The position numbers and the translations under genes were made by a program. The notes under the pieces are model-generated. The model searched no databases. It was not told the DNA's origin and was given only the letters and a program-made list of their open reading frames with translations. 64,000 nucleotides of DNA from Erwinia phyllosphaerae (GTDB lineage Bacteria > Pseudomonadota > Gammaproteobacteria > Enterobacterales > Enterobacteriaceae): the NCBI RefSeq assembly GCF_019132875.1, contig NZ_JAHSPF010000012.1, positions 62,001-126,000 on the forward strand, in the 5' to 3' direction. Shown piece by piece: positions 43,210 through 53,809 of the stretch. Position 1 is the stretch's first letter; every line of letters starts with the position of its first letter.

Positions 43210-44619
43210 ATGTTAAGGACTACTTCGCAGCGTCGGGCATTATCGTTTACCTTTGCTCTTTTTTTTATAACGGGAGAAAGTTCCTTTTTTTCGCAGGCAA
43301 TAGCAGCAGGCTTTGTTAACGATGCTTCGCTCAGCGGCCAAATTTATTACTGGCAACGTCATCGGGAACGGAAAGATCTTACACCTTCGAGTTATAAATA
43401 CGGGCAATATCAGCAAAACCTTCATCATTCCACCTTTAATGGAAGCCTGGATTTTTCATCCGGCTATGCGGCTGATGTAGTAGGGCTGGACCTGGCAGCG
43501 TTTGGCGTGGCCGAGCTCTCAGGCAAAGGCCCAGCTGCCCCTAATGAAATTGGCTTTAGCGAGGCAAAAACGCGCTGGGATGAAAAATGGAGCGGTGATA
43601 AAAACGGCAGCAGTATCTATAAAGCGGCGCTGAAACTTAAATATGCCGATTACTGGCTACGCGGCGGTTATATACAGCCAGCAGGGCAAACATTATTAGC
43701 GCCTCACTGGGGTTTTCTTCCGGGTACTTATCGCGGCGTGGAGGCAGGAGCGGTTTACGATTTTTCTGCGGCGAGCAGGTTATCCCTTTCCTATATGTGG
43801 ACAGATGAGTATAAAGCGCCCTGGTATCGCAACATGTATCAATTCCGTAAGGCAGACGGTGTAACGGGCGTAGGTTATTTGCACTCGCTCGGCGCAAAAT
43901 ACAGCAGAGATAAAATCGTTGTGGAAGGCGCTTTTGGTCAGGCCGCTGATTATATGGACCAGTATTTCGGCAAAGTCTCTTATGCTTTACCGCTCGCAAA
44001 AAACACATTGCAAACCAGCTGGCAGTTTTATGGCGCAAAAGATAAAGAGAGCGGCAATGCTGCCAACATAAACGACGTTTATAGCGGTCTGGCCTGGCTG
44101 CAGGCTATTACGCTGGGCTACGCCACCGGCCCGTTTGATCTGCGTCTGGAAGGAACGTGGGTAAAAGCCGAAGGCAACCAGGGGTTCTTTCTGCAACGTA
44201 TGACGCCAGGCTACGCCACCTCAAATGGTCGGCTGGACGTCTGGTGGGATTCCCGGTCGGATTTCAACGCCAACGGCGAAAAAGCCCTGTTTGCGGGCGT
44301 TATGTATGACCTGAAAAACTGGCAGTTGCCAGGCTGGGCAGTGGGCACCTCATACGCCTGGGGTTGGGATGCCAAACCTTCCCCTGCTTATGACCAAAAT
44401 CACCGTCTGAAAGAGTCCGCATGGAACCTGGATTTACTGTACACCGTGCAGCAGGGCTTCATTAAAGGCACCTCATTCAAACTGCACTACACACGTTACG
44501 ATAACCATTCCGCTATTCCCAGCTGGAGCGGCGGCTATGGCAATATTTTTCAGGATGAGCAGGACATAAAATTTATTGTTATGGCACCTTTCACACTTTT
44601 TCAGGCGGACAGGCCCTGA
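43210..44619 (+). CDS. chiP: Chitoporin ChiP, copy 2, with C-terminal extension
   Basis: Second OprD-family chitoporin, 469 residues, with a signal peptide to about residue 33 (AIAA) and mature start [20 protein letters not shown]. It is clearly paralogous to copy 1 along its whole length and in parts closer to E. coli ChiP (for example [13 protein letters not shown] and [22 protein letters not shown]). It runs past the usual terminal motif APFTLF with five more residues, QADRP, so it lacks the C-terminal phenylalanine typical of barrel proteins. The ribosome-binding site AAGGGGG precedes ATG 43210. Chitobiase copy 2 follows after 139 bp. Confidence 0.93.
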   Translation: MLRTTSQRRALSFTFALFFITGESSFFSQAIAAGFVNDASLSGQIYYWQRHRERKDLTPSSYKYGQYQQNLHHSTFNGSLDFSSGYAADVVGLDLAAFGVAELSGKGPAAPNEIGFSEAKTRWDEKWSGDKNGSSIYKAALKLKYADYWLRGGYIQPAGQTLLAPHWGFLPGTYRGVEAGAVYDFSAASRLSLSYMWTDEYKAPWYRNMYQFRKADGVTGVGYLHSLGAKYSRDKIVVEGAFGQAADYMDQYFGKVSYALPLAKNTLQTSWQFYGAKDKESGNAANINDVYSGLAWLQAITLGYATGPFDLRLEGTWVKAEGNQGFFLQRMTPGYATSNGRLDVWWDSRSDFNANGEKALFAGVMYDLKNWQLPGWAVGTSYAWGWDAKPSPAYDQNHRLKESAWNLDLLYTVQQGFIKGTSFKLHYTRYDNHSAIPSWSGGYGNIFQDEQDIKFIVMAPFTLFQADRP

Positions 44620-44758
44620 CCGATGATTTACAGAAGGTTTTTCTTCAGCGGCCCGGGCAAAAGTTTATTCGGTAGCGAAATGTGGCAAGGGTATTAAGGC
44701 ATAGCCTGACAACTATCAGCAATAAATTAAACAGCTCAATTATGAACAAGGAAAACGG

Positions 44759-47413
44759 ATGAATAAGTTCAGAGTCAGTCTTGTTGCCATAGCGTTAGCC
44801 TCAACGTTGGGTAGCGCTATCGCCAGCGAAGATCAGGAAATTGTCGATCAGATTAGCCAGTTTGGCGTGAAATATAAGGTAACGGATAACCAGGCTGCGC
44901 AGCATGGTGTGAACTGCGCAGGGCTGGGGGCCGACTGGGCCTCCTGTAACCGGGCAACGATCACTTTAACCAACCCGGGGCCGGCAATCGACAGTAAGAA
45001 CTGGGCAATTTATATGTCTAACGTTCATAAAACGCTGAAGGTCGACAGCGAAGAATTCCGCATGGTGCATATTGTCGGGGATTTAACCCGGCTGGAGCCT
45101 ACGGAGAAATTCAAAGGCTTTGCGGCCGGTGAATCAGTGGTCATTCCGATTATAAATGAATACTGGCAGCTATATATCACCGACGTCATGCCTCGCTGGT
45201 ACGTTACGTCGGGCGAAGCAAAGCCTAAAACTATTGCCAGTACCGATTCTGAAGATCTGACTACCTTCGTTGAGCCATTCGGCAATCAATGGAAGCGTAT
45301 TCCGGATGATAAAAACGTGCTGATGGCCGCAGCGAGCCGCTTTGACAAAAACAGTGACGTGGCTCTGCTACCCGCCACAGCCTTAAGAGGAAAAATTGTC
45401 CCTGAGCCGCTATGGGCGGAAATATTGCCGGAAGATGCCGACCTGTCAAAGGGCGTAAAACTGGACCTGAGCAGTTTACCTGCAGAAATGGAACTGGCGG
45501 TGCAGCAGCGTTTTCAGCTGTCGGGAATAAAAGTACAGGGCAGTGGTTATGAAATTTCTACGCGCGTTGACGGTAAAGCGTTAAGCAAAGAGCTGGCAGT
45601 TTCAGGCGGCTATCTGTTAACAATCGGCCAGGATAAGGCTGAAGTCATTGGTTACGATCGCAACGGTGTGTTCTATGGCCTGCAGTCAATTCTCTCACTG
45701 CTTCCGGCCGATGGCAGTGCAAAAATCGCCACCATGAAGGTCAATGACGCCCCGCGTTTTGCTATGCGCGCCGTTTTTCTGGATGTAGCCCGCAATTTTC
45801 ACAGTAAAGCCGCCGTGATGCGTATGTTAGATCAGCTGAGCGCATGGAAAATTAACACCTTCCACTTTCATCTTAGCGATGACGAAGCATGGCGAATTGA
45901 GATCCCGGGCCTGCCGGAGCTCACGGAGGTTGGCAGTAAGCGCTGTCATGACCTCAGCGAGCAGCGTTGCCTGTTACCACAGCTGGGGTCAGGGCCGGAC
46001 AGTGACAACAACGGCAGCGGCCATTTTAGCCGCCAGGACTATATCGACATTGTGAAATACGCTGCGGCTCGCGGCATTAACGTTATCCCGGAAATAGACA
46101 TGCCCGCCCACGCCCGTGCCGCCGTCATTTCCATGGAGGCACGCTACAACAAACTGATAAAAGAAGGGAAAAGAGCAGAAGCTTCAAAATACCGCCTGGT
46201 TGACCCCACTGATGATTCTAATACCACCTCGGTACAGCTTTACGATCGTACCAGCTATCTGAACCCTTGTTTGTCATCTTCTCTGCGCTTCACTGATAAG
46301 GTTATCAGTGAAATTCAGGCCATGCATCGAGAAGCCGGGCAGCCGCTGCAAACCTGGCACTTTGGCGGCGACGAAGCGAAAAACATTCGCCTGGGGGCCG
46401 GTTATTCAGACATAAATAAACCCGTTGCCGGCACTGGCCTTCTTGATATGAGCAAGGAAGACAAGCCGTGGGCAAAATCGCAGGTTTGCCAGGCAATGAT
46501 CAAAGACGGCAAAGTAGCGGATCTTGAACATCTGCCCAGCTACTTTGCGCTGCAGGTTAGCCAGCAGGTTAAGCAACATGGTATCGACAAAATGCAGGCA
46601 TGGCAGGATGGCCTGAAAGATGCCGAAAATGCCGGCACGTTTGCGACTAAACGTGTTGCTGTTAATTTCTGGGATACGCTGTACTGGGGTGGTTTTGATT
46701 CGGCTAACGACTGGGCAAATAAAGGTTATGAGGTAATTATCTCCAGCCCTGACTACGTTTATATGGATTTTCCCTACGAGGTAAATCCACTGGAGCGCGG
46801 TTACTACTGGGGAACGCGGTTTAGCGACGAGCGTAAAATGTTTAGCTTCGCACCTGATAATCTACCGCAAAATGCCGAAACCTCTGTGGATCGCGATGGT
46901 AAAACCTTCACCGCGAAATCTGACAAAACCTGGCCTGGCGCTTATGGTCTGTCGGCCCAGCTCTGGAGCGAAACGTCACGTACCGATCGTCAAATGGAGT
47001 ATATGATTTTCCCTCGCGTGGCTGCGGTGGCTGAAAGAGCCTGGCACCGCGCGGCCTGGGAGCTGGACTATAAGGCGGGTAAAGAGTTTATCGGCGGTGT
47101 TACCCAACATGTTGATCGGCAGGTGCTGCTGGAGGACTGGCAAATGTTCGCTAATCTGCTGGGGCAGCGTGAGCTGGCAAGGCTGGATAAAGCCGGCATT
47201 CATTATCGCCTGCCGGTTCCCGGTGCACGAATTGCCGATGGTAAACTGGAAGCCAATATTGCGCTGCCGGGGTTAACCATTGAATATAGCGTGGATGAGG
47301 GGAAAAACTGGCGGCGCTACGAGGCAAATATGCAGCCAACGGTCGCTGGCAAAGTTATGGTCCGTTCTGTTAGTCCGGATGGAAAACGTTTCAGCCGTAC
47401 AGAAACGCTCTGA
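44759..47413 (+). CDS. chb: Chitobiase / beta-N-acetylhexosaminidase (GH20), copy 2
   Basis: Second GH20 chitobiase, 884 residues, with the same domain order as copy 1. The signal peptide ends near residue 22 (AIA). The catalytic pair Asp538-Glu539 in HFGGDEAKN falls at exactly the same residue numbers as in copy 1. The N-terminal domain is highly similar between copies (GADWASCNRATITLTNPG in both), while residues about 215-330 differ more. That pattern suggests an older duplication with selection on both copies rather than a recent repeat. It ends before a bidirectional terminator shared with fur. Confidence 0.95.
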   Translation: MNKFRVSLVAIALASTLGSAIASEDQEIVDQISQFGVKYKVTDNQAAQHGVNCAGLGADWASCNRATITLTNPGPAIDSKNWAIYMSNVHKTLKVDSEEFRMVHIVGDLTRLEPTEKFKGFAAGESVVIPIINEYWQLYITDVMPRWYVTSGEAKPKTIASTDSEDLTTFVEPFGNQWKRIPDDKNVLMAAASRFDKNSDVALLPATALRGKIVPEPLWAEILPEDADLSKGVKLDLSSLPAEMELAVQQRFQLSGIKVQGSGYEISTRVDGKALSKELAVSGGYLLTIGQDKAEVIGYDRNGVFYGLQSILSLLPADGSAKIATMKVNDAPRFAMRAVFLDVARNFHSKAAVMRMLDQLSAWKINTFHFHLSDDEAWRIEIPGLPELTEVGSKRCHDLSEQRCLLPQLGSGPDSDNNGSGHFSRQDYIDIVKYAAARGINVIPEIDMPAHARAAVISMEARYNKLIKEGKRAEASKYRLVDPTDDSNTTSVQLYDRTSYLNPCLSSSLRFTDKVISEIQAMHREAGQPLQTWHFGGDEAKNIRLGAGYSDINKPVAGTGLLDMSKEDKPWAKSQVCQAMIKDGKVADLEHLPSYFALQVSQQVKQHGIDKMQAWQDGLKDAENAGTFATKRVAVNFWDTLYWGGFDSANDWANKGYEVIISSPDYVYMDFPYEVNPLERGYYWGTRFSDERKMFSFAPDNLPQNAETSVDRDGKTFTAKSDKTWPGAYGLSAQLWSETSRTDRQMEYMIFPRVAAVAERAWHRAAWELDYKAGKEFIGGVTQHVDRQVLLEDWQMFANLLGQRELARLDKAGIHYRLPVPGARIADGKLEANIALPGLTIEYSVDEGKNWRRYEANMQPTVAGKVMVRSVSPDGKRFSRTETL

Positions 47414-47563
47414 TATGCCCGGCTCACTTATGCGTTTGGGAAAATAGCAGGGCGCATTCTTTGTATCTAAAATACGGATTTTGCCAGATTGATCGTTCAG
47501 ACCGCTGGCTGGCACTTTTTGCGGATCGATTGTGCTTTTTAACAAAAAGCCTGCCCTTGGGTT

Positions 47564-47597
47564 AAAAAAAAACCGGTGAGCGATCACCGGTTTTTTT
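47564..47597. terminator. Bidirectional terminator between chitobiase copy 2 and fur
   Basis: Stem AACCGGTGA/TCACCGGTT with loop GCGA (47571-47592), flanked by A-run and T-run on either side. It can end transcription of both convergent genes. Confidence 0.93.
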
Positions 47598-47607
47598 GTA
47601 TCAGGCA

Positions 47608-48051
47608 TTATTTATCGTGCAGCGAGTCATCTTCACGGCAGTCGCCGGTGGCGCAGTGGCCATAAAGGTAGAGGCTGTGGTTGCTCAGCTTGATACCGTG
47701 TTTGGTGGCGATATCACGCTGGCGAGATTCGATGGATTCGTCTCTGAATTCGATCACTTTGCCGCAGTCCAGGCAGATAAGGTGGTCGTGATGATGCTGC
47801 TGCGTCAGTTCGAACACGGACTTGCCGCCTTCAAAGTTGTGACGGGTAACGATCCCTGCGTCATCAAACTGGTTCAGCACGCGGTAAACCGTGGCCAGAC
47901 CAATCTCTTCGCCCATATCAATCAGGCGCTTATACAAGTCTTCCGCGCTGACGTGATGGCTCTCTGGCTCCTGAAGCACTTCCAGAATTTTTAGTCGAGG
48001 AAGCGTGACTTTCAGGCCGGCCTTCTTTAATGCGGTGTTGTTGTCAGTCAT
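47608..48051 (-). CDS. fur: Ferric uptake regulator Fur
   Basis: Iron-responsive repressor that binds DNA as an Fe(II)-loaded dimer. The 147 residues match E. coli Fur closely: winged-helix domain (LKVTLPRLKILEVLQ, ATVYRVLNQFDDAG), metal-site HHHDH, and the structural zinc cysteines in CLDCGKV. The C-terminal tail is slightly shorter, with GHCATGDCREDDSLHDK. Upstream lies a uof-like leader whose last codons overlap the fur start. Confidence 0.98.
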   Translation of the reverse strand: MTDNNTALKKAGLKVTLPRLKILEVLQEPESHHVSAEDLYKRLIDMGEEIGLATVYRVLNQFDDAGIVTRHNFEGGKSVFELTQQHHHDHLICLDCGKVIEFRDESIESRQRDIATKHGIKLSNHSLYLYGHCATGDCREDDSLHDK

Positions 48052-48135
48052 GCGGATATTGTCCTGTTACTTTACTGGTCACTAAATGGCTGAAAAGCCG
48101 TGAGCATCGGTCGACGCAAAAGCTGAGCGTCTCAT
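48044..48135 (-). other. uof-like leader reading frames overlapping the fur start
   Basis: In E. coli the 28-codon leader uof ends ...VTGQIPHD across the fur start codon and couples fur translation to RyhB control. Here the matching end VTGQYPHD and the TGA overlapping the fur ATG are kept. The ATG at the equivalent upstream position (48135) instead opens a 17-codon frame (MRRSAFASTDAHGFSAI) ending in TAG. That TAG shares its G with a GTG (48082) opening a 12-codon frame into VTGQYPHD. Translation of either is not proven. Confidence 0.35.
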
Positions 48136-48411
48136 TATAGAACTGATGCCTGGAAGAAACCACAGCAGAGATGCAAAACCATTGAGGGATGTAAGGATAA
48201 GATGTCGTTACGTCCGGAAAGCAAGCACCCATCTGTACCGGGTTAATATTCGTACATTCAACCTTTATCATCATTATGGTGAAAAGCGTTGCGTGAACGG
48301 AGCCGTACTATTGTACCGTTTTCCAGGCAAAAGTTACAAAAAAGTAGCTATCGATGCGATAGGAAAATGCGTTGGCCCGCACAAAATTGCCTGTTCGGCG
48401 GGCCGGGATCA
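48052..48411. other. Intergenic region fldA-fur
   Basis: 360 bp with the uof-like leader and a possible Fur box. A 76-codon open frame on the minus strand (starting at 48274) runs through the region into the fur start, but only its last dozen codons resemble uof. Confidence 0.6.
48261..48279. promoter_or_regulatory. Possible Fur box in the fldA-fur region
   Basis: On the minus strand, CATAATGATGATAAAGG matches the first half of the Fur consensus (ATAATGAT) very well and the second half poorly. It lies about 210 bp upstream of fur, as expected for autoregulation. Confidence 0.4.
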
Positions 48412-48942
48412 TCAGGCTTCGAGAATATCTTTCAGCTGAAGTTCTTCAGAAATCTGGTTTACCCACTTCTCGGTGCGCTCTTTGGTCAGTTCCGGCTGAC
48501 GATCTTCATCAATGGCTAAGCCCAGGAAATGATTGTCGTCCGCCAGGCCTTTGGACGCTTCGAAGTGGTAACCTTCGGTTGGCCAGTGGCCCACGATGAC
48601 CGCGCCGTTCGGTTCGATAATATCGCGGATAGTGCCCATCGCATCGCAGAAATATTCCGCGTAATCTTCCTGATCGCCACAGCCAAACAGCGCAACCAGC
48701 TTGCCGTTAAAGTCAATCTCTTCCAGCGTTGGGAAAAAGTCATCCCAGTCGCACTGCGCTTCGCCGTAGTACCAGGTTGGGATGCCCAGCAGCAAAATAT
48801 CAAAGGCTTCAAGGTCTTCTTTGCTGCTTTTAGCGATATCATGAACTTCAGCCACCTCGTTACCGAGCTGCTTCTGGATCATTTTTGCAATGTTTTCCGT
48901 ATTGCCCGTATCGCTGCCAAAGAAAATGCCTACGATTGCCAT
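48412..48942 (-). CDS. fldA: Flavodoxin FldA
   Basis: FMN-containing electron carrier that feeds radical-SAM enzymes and reductive activation reactions. The 176 residues match E. coli. FMN-binding blocks are visible: FFGSDTGNTENIAK (phosphate loop), LGIPTWYYGEAQCDWDDF, and FGCGDQEDYAEYFCDAMG. It is upstream of fur on the same strand, as in E. coli. Confidence 0.98.
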   Translation of the reverse strand: MAIVGIFFGSDTGNTENIAKMIQKQLGNEVAEVHDIAKSSKEDLEAFDILLLGIPTWYYGEAQCDWDDFFPTLEEIDFNGKLVALFGCGDQEDYAEYFCDAMGTIRDIIEPNGAVIVGHWPTEGYHFEASKGLADDNHFLGLAIDEDRQPELTKERTEKWVNQISEELQLKDILEA

Positions 48943-49081
48943 GACTTTAATAACCTCTTGAAACTTAATGATATGCGGCGGCTAGCCTGATGATGTAAAC
49001 GGCAATAATAGCAGACAGCCACGGGAGGATAAACGGCTAATCCTCCCACATTTGTCGCTTTGTGCTTTGCCGCTGCGCCGC

Positions 49082-49363
49082 TCAGCGCGTTGGTTTGGCT
49101 AACTGCGCCATGAGCATCTCTTCAATCAGCTCGCTGCGGCTCATGTTGCGCTGCTCGGCGAGCTGGTTCAGGGCATCAACCGCGTCACTGTTCATTTTCA
49201 GCTCTACGCGCTTCAGCCCGCGCACTTTATCACGCTTAAGCTGGTTGCGTTTATTAATACGCAGCTGCTCATCACGCGTCAGCGGATTGGTTTTGGGTCG
49301 TCCCGGGCGACGCTCGTCTGCGAACAGATCGATCGTGGTGCGGTCCGTGTTTTCTTTTGCCAT
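49082..49363 (-). CDS. ybfE: YbfE, LexA-regulated family protein with ribbon-helix-helix-like end
   Basis: Small basic cytoplasmic protein, 93 residues from MAKENTDRTTIDLFADERR. The frame extends 24 codons upstream without similarity. The C-terminal part (VELKMNSDAVDALNQLAEQRNMSRSELIEEML) reads like a ribbon-helix-helix DNA-binding fold. E. coli ybfE was reported as LexA-regulated; I see no clear LexA box just upstream here. Confidence 0.93.
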   Translation of the reverse strand: MAKENTDRTTIDLFADERRPGRPKTNPLTRDEQLRINKRNQLKRDKVRGLKRVELKMNSDAVDALNQLAEQRNMSRSELIEEMLMAQLAKPTR

Positions 49364-49508
49364 AGAATCGTGATACTGAAGGCTGGAGTTCTGATGGATT
49401 GGGCCATTAACATCGGCGACCGCAGTCGCCGACAAATTTTAGCGCGCCATCATACCCCAGTGAAAGTCGTGTCGACAAGATTAAAGCCTTTTACCGAAAC
49501 AATTGTTT

Positions 49509-50273
49509 TCACAGAGCAAAAAAGCGGCGAATGGCGCGTAAAACGGCATCGGGCTTTTCAGCATGCACCCAGTGACCCGCTCCGGCTATCACATGCGCCT
49601 TTGCCGCAGGAAACTGAGCCAGCAGCGCCTGGCGATAATCTTCCGTTATATAGGGAGAAAGCTCGCCGCGAATAAACAGCGCCGGGCCAGGCCAGGCAGG
49701 CTGCGCTTGCCAGCCAATGATTTGATCATAGCACCGCCACAGCACAGGCACATTAAAACGCCATTCGCCATCATGAAAAGACTTCAGTAAAAACTGAATC
49801 ACGCCTTCTTCGTCTATAGTTTGTCGCATCAGTGCGGCGGCTTCGCGGCGACCGGTGAGGCCCGCCTCGCTCACTGCCTTAAGCGCGGCAAAGATTCCGT
49901 CATGGTGGCGCTGCTGATAGGCAACCGGTGCAATATCAATAACAACAAGTTTTTCAATGCGTTCCGGCGCCAGCGCGGCCAGCATCATGGCGATTTTTCC
50001 GCCCATGGAGTGGCCGATAACGGAAAATTTTGCGATGCCCTGTTGGTCAAGCGATGCCAGGATGTCGTGAGCCATTGCCGGATAGTCCATCTCGTCGGCA
50101 CGCGGCGAGAGGCCGTGGTTACGCACGTCAAACTGGAGAACGCGACAGGCATCTTTTAACCCACGCGCCAGCACGCCAAGGTTGTCCAGATTGCCGAAAA
50201 GACCGTGAATCAGCACGACTGGCGCGGTAAAAGTGTCCATTTGTTCAGATTGCAGGCGGTAATTCAATTTCAT
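49509..50273 (-). CDS. ybfF: YbfF, alpha/beta-hydrolase esterase
   Basis: Cytoplasmic esterase of 254 residues, the same length as E. coli YbfF. It has the oxyanion-region HGLFGNLDNLG, the nucleophile elbow GHSMGG (Ser) and the C-terminal catalytic His in GHWVHAEKP. In vitro it hydrolyses acyl-CoA and other esters; its physiological role is unclear. It diverges from seqA. Confidence 0.95.
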   Translation of the reverse strand: MKLNYRLQSEQMDTFTAPVVLIHGLFGNLDNLGVLARGLKDACRVLQFDVRNHGLSPRADEMDYPAMAHDILASLDQQGIAKFSVIGHSMGGKIAMMLAALAPERIEKLVVIDIAPVAYQQRHHDGIFAALKAVSEAGLTGRREAAALMRQTIDEEGVIQFLLKSFHDGEWRFNVPVLWRCYDQIIGWQAQPAWPGPALFIRGELSPYITEDYRQALLAQFPAAKAHVIAGAGHWVHAEKPDAVLRAIRRFFAL

Positions 50274-50520
50274 GGCAAACTTCTTACAGGAGAAACGAAG
50301 GGTTAGGGTATCATAAAACATTGATTTTCTGCCGGAGCGGGCCGCCGGATCGTAAACGATCTTTTTACGGCATATTCCGACTTTTGTTCACAATCGGGGC
50401 TGGCGCTACACCCCGGCAGGATTTAACTTTATAATCCTCGTGTTAGAGCTGGTCTGTCTGCGCATGCGCAAAAACATGTCGCTAACTGGCTCTTATCAGC
50501 AATAATCGTACTGGATCAAG

Positions 50521-51069
50521 ATGAAAACTATTGAAGTCGACGAAGAACTCTACCGTTATATCGCCAGCCACACGCAGCATATCGGTGAAAGCGCCTCTGA
50601 TATTTTACGCCGGATGCTGAAATTTTCTGCCGGTCAGACGGTGGAAAAGGCGCCGGCACCCGCAGCAGCGCCTGCCGCGGTAAGCGTTGAAACGGCTGTT
50701 AAAGAGGAAGCCCGCCCGCAGGATCGCGTTCGCGCCGTGCGTGAACTGCTGCTGTCGGACGAGTATGCGGAGCAGAAGAAAGCGGTAAACCGTTTTATGC
50801 TGATCCTGTCGACTTTATACAATCTGGATCCCAAGGCATTTGCCGCCGCGACCGAGTCACTACACGGTCGTACGCGCGTCTACTTTGCAGGCAATCAGCA
50901 AACCCTGGTACAGAATGGCACCCATACCAAGCCGCAGCATATTCCGGGCACGCCGTATTGGGTGATTACCAACACTAACACAGGTCGCAAACGCAGCATG
51001 ATTGAACACATCATGTCGTCCATGCAGTTCCCGGCGGAACTGGCAGACAAAGTTTGCGGCACCCTCTAA
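50521..51069 (+). CDS. seqA: Negative modulator of replication initiation SeqA
   Basis: Binds hemimethylated GATC pairs and sequesters oriC after initiation. The 182-residue protein has the N-terminal oligomerisation segment ([22 protein letters not shown]) and a Pro/Ala-rich linker (about 40-65, [19 protein letters not shown]). The C-terminal DNA-binding domain contains [18 protein letters not shown] and [10 protein letters not shown]. pgm follows 22 bp downstream, so the two are probably co-transcribed. Confidence 0.98.
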   Translation: MKTIEVDEELYRYIASHTQHIGESASDILRRMLKFSAGQTVEKAPAPAAAPAAVSVETAVKEEARPQDRVRAVRELLLSDEYAEQKKAVNRFMLILSTLYNLDPKAFAAATESLHGRTRVYFAGNQQTLVQNGTHTKPQHIPGTPYWVITNTNTGRKRSMIEHIMSSMQFPAELADKVCGTL

Positions 51070-51091
51070 TAAGCGTCAGGGAGAAGCGCCA

Positions 51092-52732
51092 ATGGCCAGT
51101 CACCCCCGTGCCGGGCAGCCAGCCCAGCAGAGCGATTTGATTAACGTTGCACAATTAACCTCGCAGTATTATGTCCTGCAGCCGGAACCCGGCAACGCAG
51201 AGCATGCGGTAAAATTCGGCACGTCCGGCCATCGCGGCAGCGCAGGACGACACAGCTTCAACGAGACGCATATTCTGGCCATTGCTCAGGCAATTGCGGA
51301 AGAGCGTAAAAAGAACGGCGTTACTGGACCTTGCTACGTCGGCAAAGACACGCACGCGCTGTCTGAACCGGCCATTATTTCCGTACTGGAAGTACTGGCG
51401 GCGAACGGCGTGGACGTTATTGTGCAGCAGGACAACGGCTATACGCCGACGCCCGCTATCTCTAACGCCATTCTGGAGCACAACAAAGCGGGCGGCGCAC
51501 AGGCTGACGGCATCGTTATCACGCCTTCGCATAACCCACCGGAAGATGGCGGCATTAAATATAACCCGCCAAACGGCGGCCCGGCCGATACCAACGTGAC
51601 CAAAGTAGTTGAAGATCGCGCTAACCAGCTGATCAAAGACGGCCTGAAAGACGTTAAGCGCATCGCGCTGGATAAAGCCTGGGCAAGCGGCCGTTTACAG
51701 GAAAAAGATCTGATCCAGCCTTATATCGAAGGCCTGGCAGAGATCATCGATATTCCTGCTATTCAGAAAGCGGGCCTGAAAATCGGCGTCGATCCGCTCG
51801 GCGGCTCCGGCATCGCCTACTGGCAGCGCATTGCGGAATTCTACAAGCTGGATCTGACTATCGTTAACGATTCCGTCGATCAGACTTTCCGCTTTATGCA
51901 CCTGGATAAAGATGGCGTGATCCGCATGGATTGCTCTTCTGAAAGCGCGATGGCGGGCCTGCTGGCGCTGCGCGACAAGTTCGATCTGGCGTTTGCCAAC
52001 GATCCGGATTATGACCGCCACGGTATCGTCACGCCGGCTGGCCTGATGAATCCAAACCACTACCTGGCCGTTGCTATCAACTACCTGTTCCAGCATCGTC
52101 CACAGTGGGGCAAAGAAGTCGCCGTCGGCAAAACGCTGGTTTCCAGCGCGATGATCGACCGCGTAGTTAACGATATCGGCCGCAAGCTGGTTGAAGTGCC
52201 GGTTGGCTTTAAATGGTTTGTTGACGGCCTGTTCGACGGCAGCTTTGGCTTTGGCGGCGAAGAGAGCGCGGGCGCATCCTTCCTGCGTTTTGACGGCACG
52301 CCATGGTCTACCGATAAAGACGGCATCATCATGTGCCTGCTGGCTGCGGAAATCACTGCCGTAACCGGTAAAAATCCGCAGCAGCACTATGACGAGCTGG
52401 CCGAGCGCTTTGGTGCGCCTAGCTATAACCGTCTGCAGGCTTCCGCAACCTCCGCGCAGAAAGCCGCGCTGTCGAAGCTGTCGCCAGAAATGGTAAGCGC
52501 CGACACCCTGGCAGGCGATCCTATCACTGCACGTCTGACCGCTGCGCCAGGCAATGGTGCCTCTATCGGCGGCCTGAAAGTGATGACGGAAAACGGCTGG
52601 TTTGCTGCACGTCCTTCCGGTACGGAAGACGCCTACAAAATCTATTGCGAAAGCTTCCTGGGTGCCGAGCACCGCGAGAAGATTGAAAAAGAAGCGGTAG
52701 AAATTGTTAGCGAAGTGCTGAAAAACGCTTAA
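51092..52732 (+). CDS. pgm: Phosphoglucomutase Pgm
   Basis: Interconverts glucose-1-P and glucose-6-P, supplying glycogen and UDP-glucose synthesis. The 546 residues equal E. coli. The catalytic phosphoserine is in [18 protein letters not shown], the metal-binding loop is DPDYDRHG, the sugar-binding loop is GGEESAG, and the phosphate-binding RPSGTED lies near the C-terminus. The start ATG 51092 has AGGGAG upstream. Confidence 0.98.
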   Translation: MASHPRAGQPAQQSDLINVAQLTSQYYVLQPEPGNAEHAVKFGTSGHRGSAGRHSFNETHILAIAQAIAEERKKNGVTGPCYVGKDTHALSEPAIISVLEVLAANGVDVIVQQDNGYTPTPAISNAILEHNKAGGAQADGIVITPSHNPPEDGGIKYNPPNGGPADTNVTKVVEDRANQLIKDGLKDVKRIALDKAWASGRLQEKDLIQPYIEGLAEIIDIPAIQKAGLKIGVDPLGGSGIAYWQRIAEFYKLDLTIVNDSVDQTFRFMHLDKDGVIRMDCSSESAMAGLLALRDKFDLAFANDPDYDRHGIVTPAGLMNPNHYLAVAINYLFQHRPQWGKEVAVGKTLVSSAMIDRVVNDIGRKLVEVPVGFKWFVDGLFDGSFGFGGEESAGASFLRFDGTPWSTDKDGIIMCLLAAEITAVTGKNPQQHYDELAERFGAPSYNRLQASATSAQKAALSKLSPEMVSADTLAGDPITARLTAAPGNGASIGGLKVMTENGWFAARPSGTEDAYKIYCESFLGAEHREKIEKEAVEIVSEVLKNA

Positions 52733-52752
52733 TCGCGAGAGTCGACATATTA

Positions 52753-52780
52753 AGGCGCTGACTGGTCAGCGCCTTTTTTT
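52753..52780 (+). terminator. Terminator of seqA-pgm
   Basis: Stem AGGCGCTGA/TCAGCGCCT with a 4-base loop, followed by seven Ts. Confidence 0.92.
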
Positions 52781-53247
52781 ATTATTGACTATCTTGCGAT
52801 ATAATAATTTCCTGACGTCCCTTAAAACGTTTTGCAAAGCCGGCTGTTTCTCTCATTAAACGATGCCGTAAAATAACGTTATTTTAACCGTGTATAAATG
52901 GCGCGCTAAAAATAGCCGTTAAATTCTATTAGTGTTCAGTAAGATCACGAGGCTATTATCCTGCGAAGTTATGTTACTAACGTGATTTAATGTAAATAAT
53001 CTGGTCGACTTATAGTCGTTGCGAAAATTAAGGTGTAGCCTGGATATTGGCGAAAGCAAACTTTCATCACAACTGCCGTTACCATTCAGTAATGTTAAAT
53101 TAGGGTTAAAAAACTTCCTTGAATTAACTGTTATTTAACTTTTTAGGGCGAATAAAATAATCAACCTTAACAGGTCTGATCAGTGGTAAATAATCAGGCA
53201 AATTGGTATTATTTTAACCAGTCTGTTTTGATTATTCAGGAGGGTTT
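52781..53247. other. A+T-rich intergenic region upstream of ybfA
   Basis: About 465 bp of strongly A+T-rich DNA without a credible open frame. It contains many TTAA/TTAT tracts and presumably holds the ybfA promoter. The length is generous for a 68-codon gene, so a regulatory or H-NS-bound segment is possible, but no specific site can be named. Confidence 0.5.
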
Positions 53248-53454
53248 ATGAACCTTTACCAGCGTTACTCATTGCCTCATCTTATCCTGCGCCGTACCGC
53301 AACGATGCTTGTTGCTATCCTCGCGCTGCCCGTCATGCTGTTTTATCGCGACAGAAGCCGGTTCTACAGCTATCTGCATCGCTGCTGGTGCAAAAACAGT
53401 ACGCAGCCGGTCTGGCTGGCGCAATCAGAAATGGCCGCAACGGAGCTTTATTAA
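53248..53454 (+). CDS. ybfA: YbfA, DUF2517 small membrane-associated protein
   Basis: 68-residue protein, the same length as E. coli YbfA and similar across it, notably ALPVMLFYRDRSRFYSYLHRCW. One hydrophobic stretch (about 17-33) suggests membrane association. Function unknown. ATG 53248 has AGGAGGG upstream, a strong ribosome-binding site. Confidence 0.92.
   Translation: MNLYQRYSLPHLILRRTATMLVAILALPVMLFYRDRSRFYSYLHRCWCKNSTQPVWLAQSEMAATELY

Positions 53455-53809
<355 letters not shown>

Noticed and set aside
48083-48274. 76-codon minus-strand frame leading into fur as a real protein gene
   Set aside because: Only the final dozen codons resemble the known uof leader. The rest looks like a chance open frame in intergenic DNA.
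49364-49508. LexA box upstream of ybfE
   Set aside because: No CTG-N10-CAG match with the expected A+T-rich centre was found in the gap.
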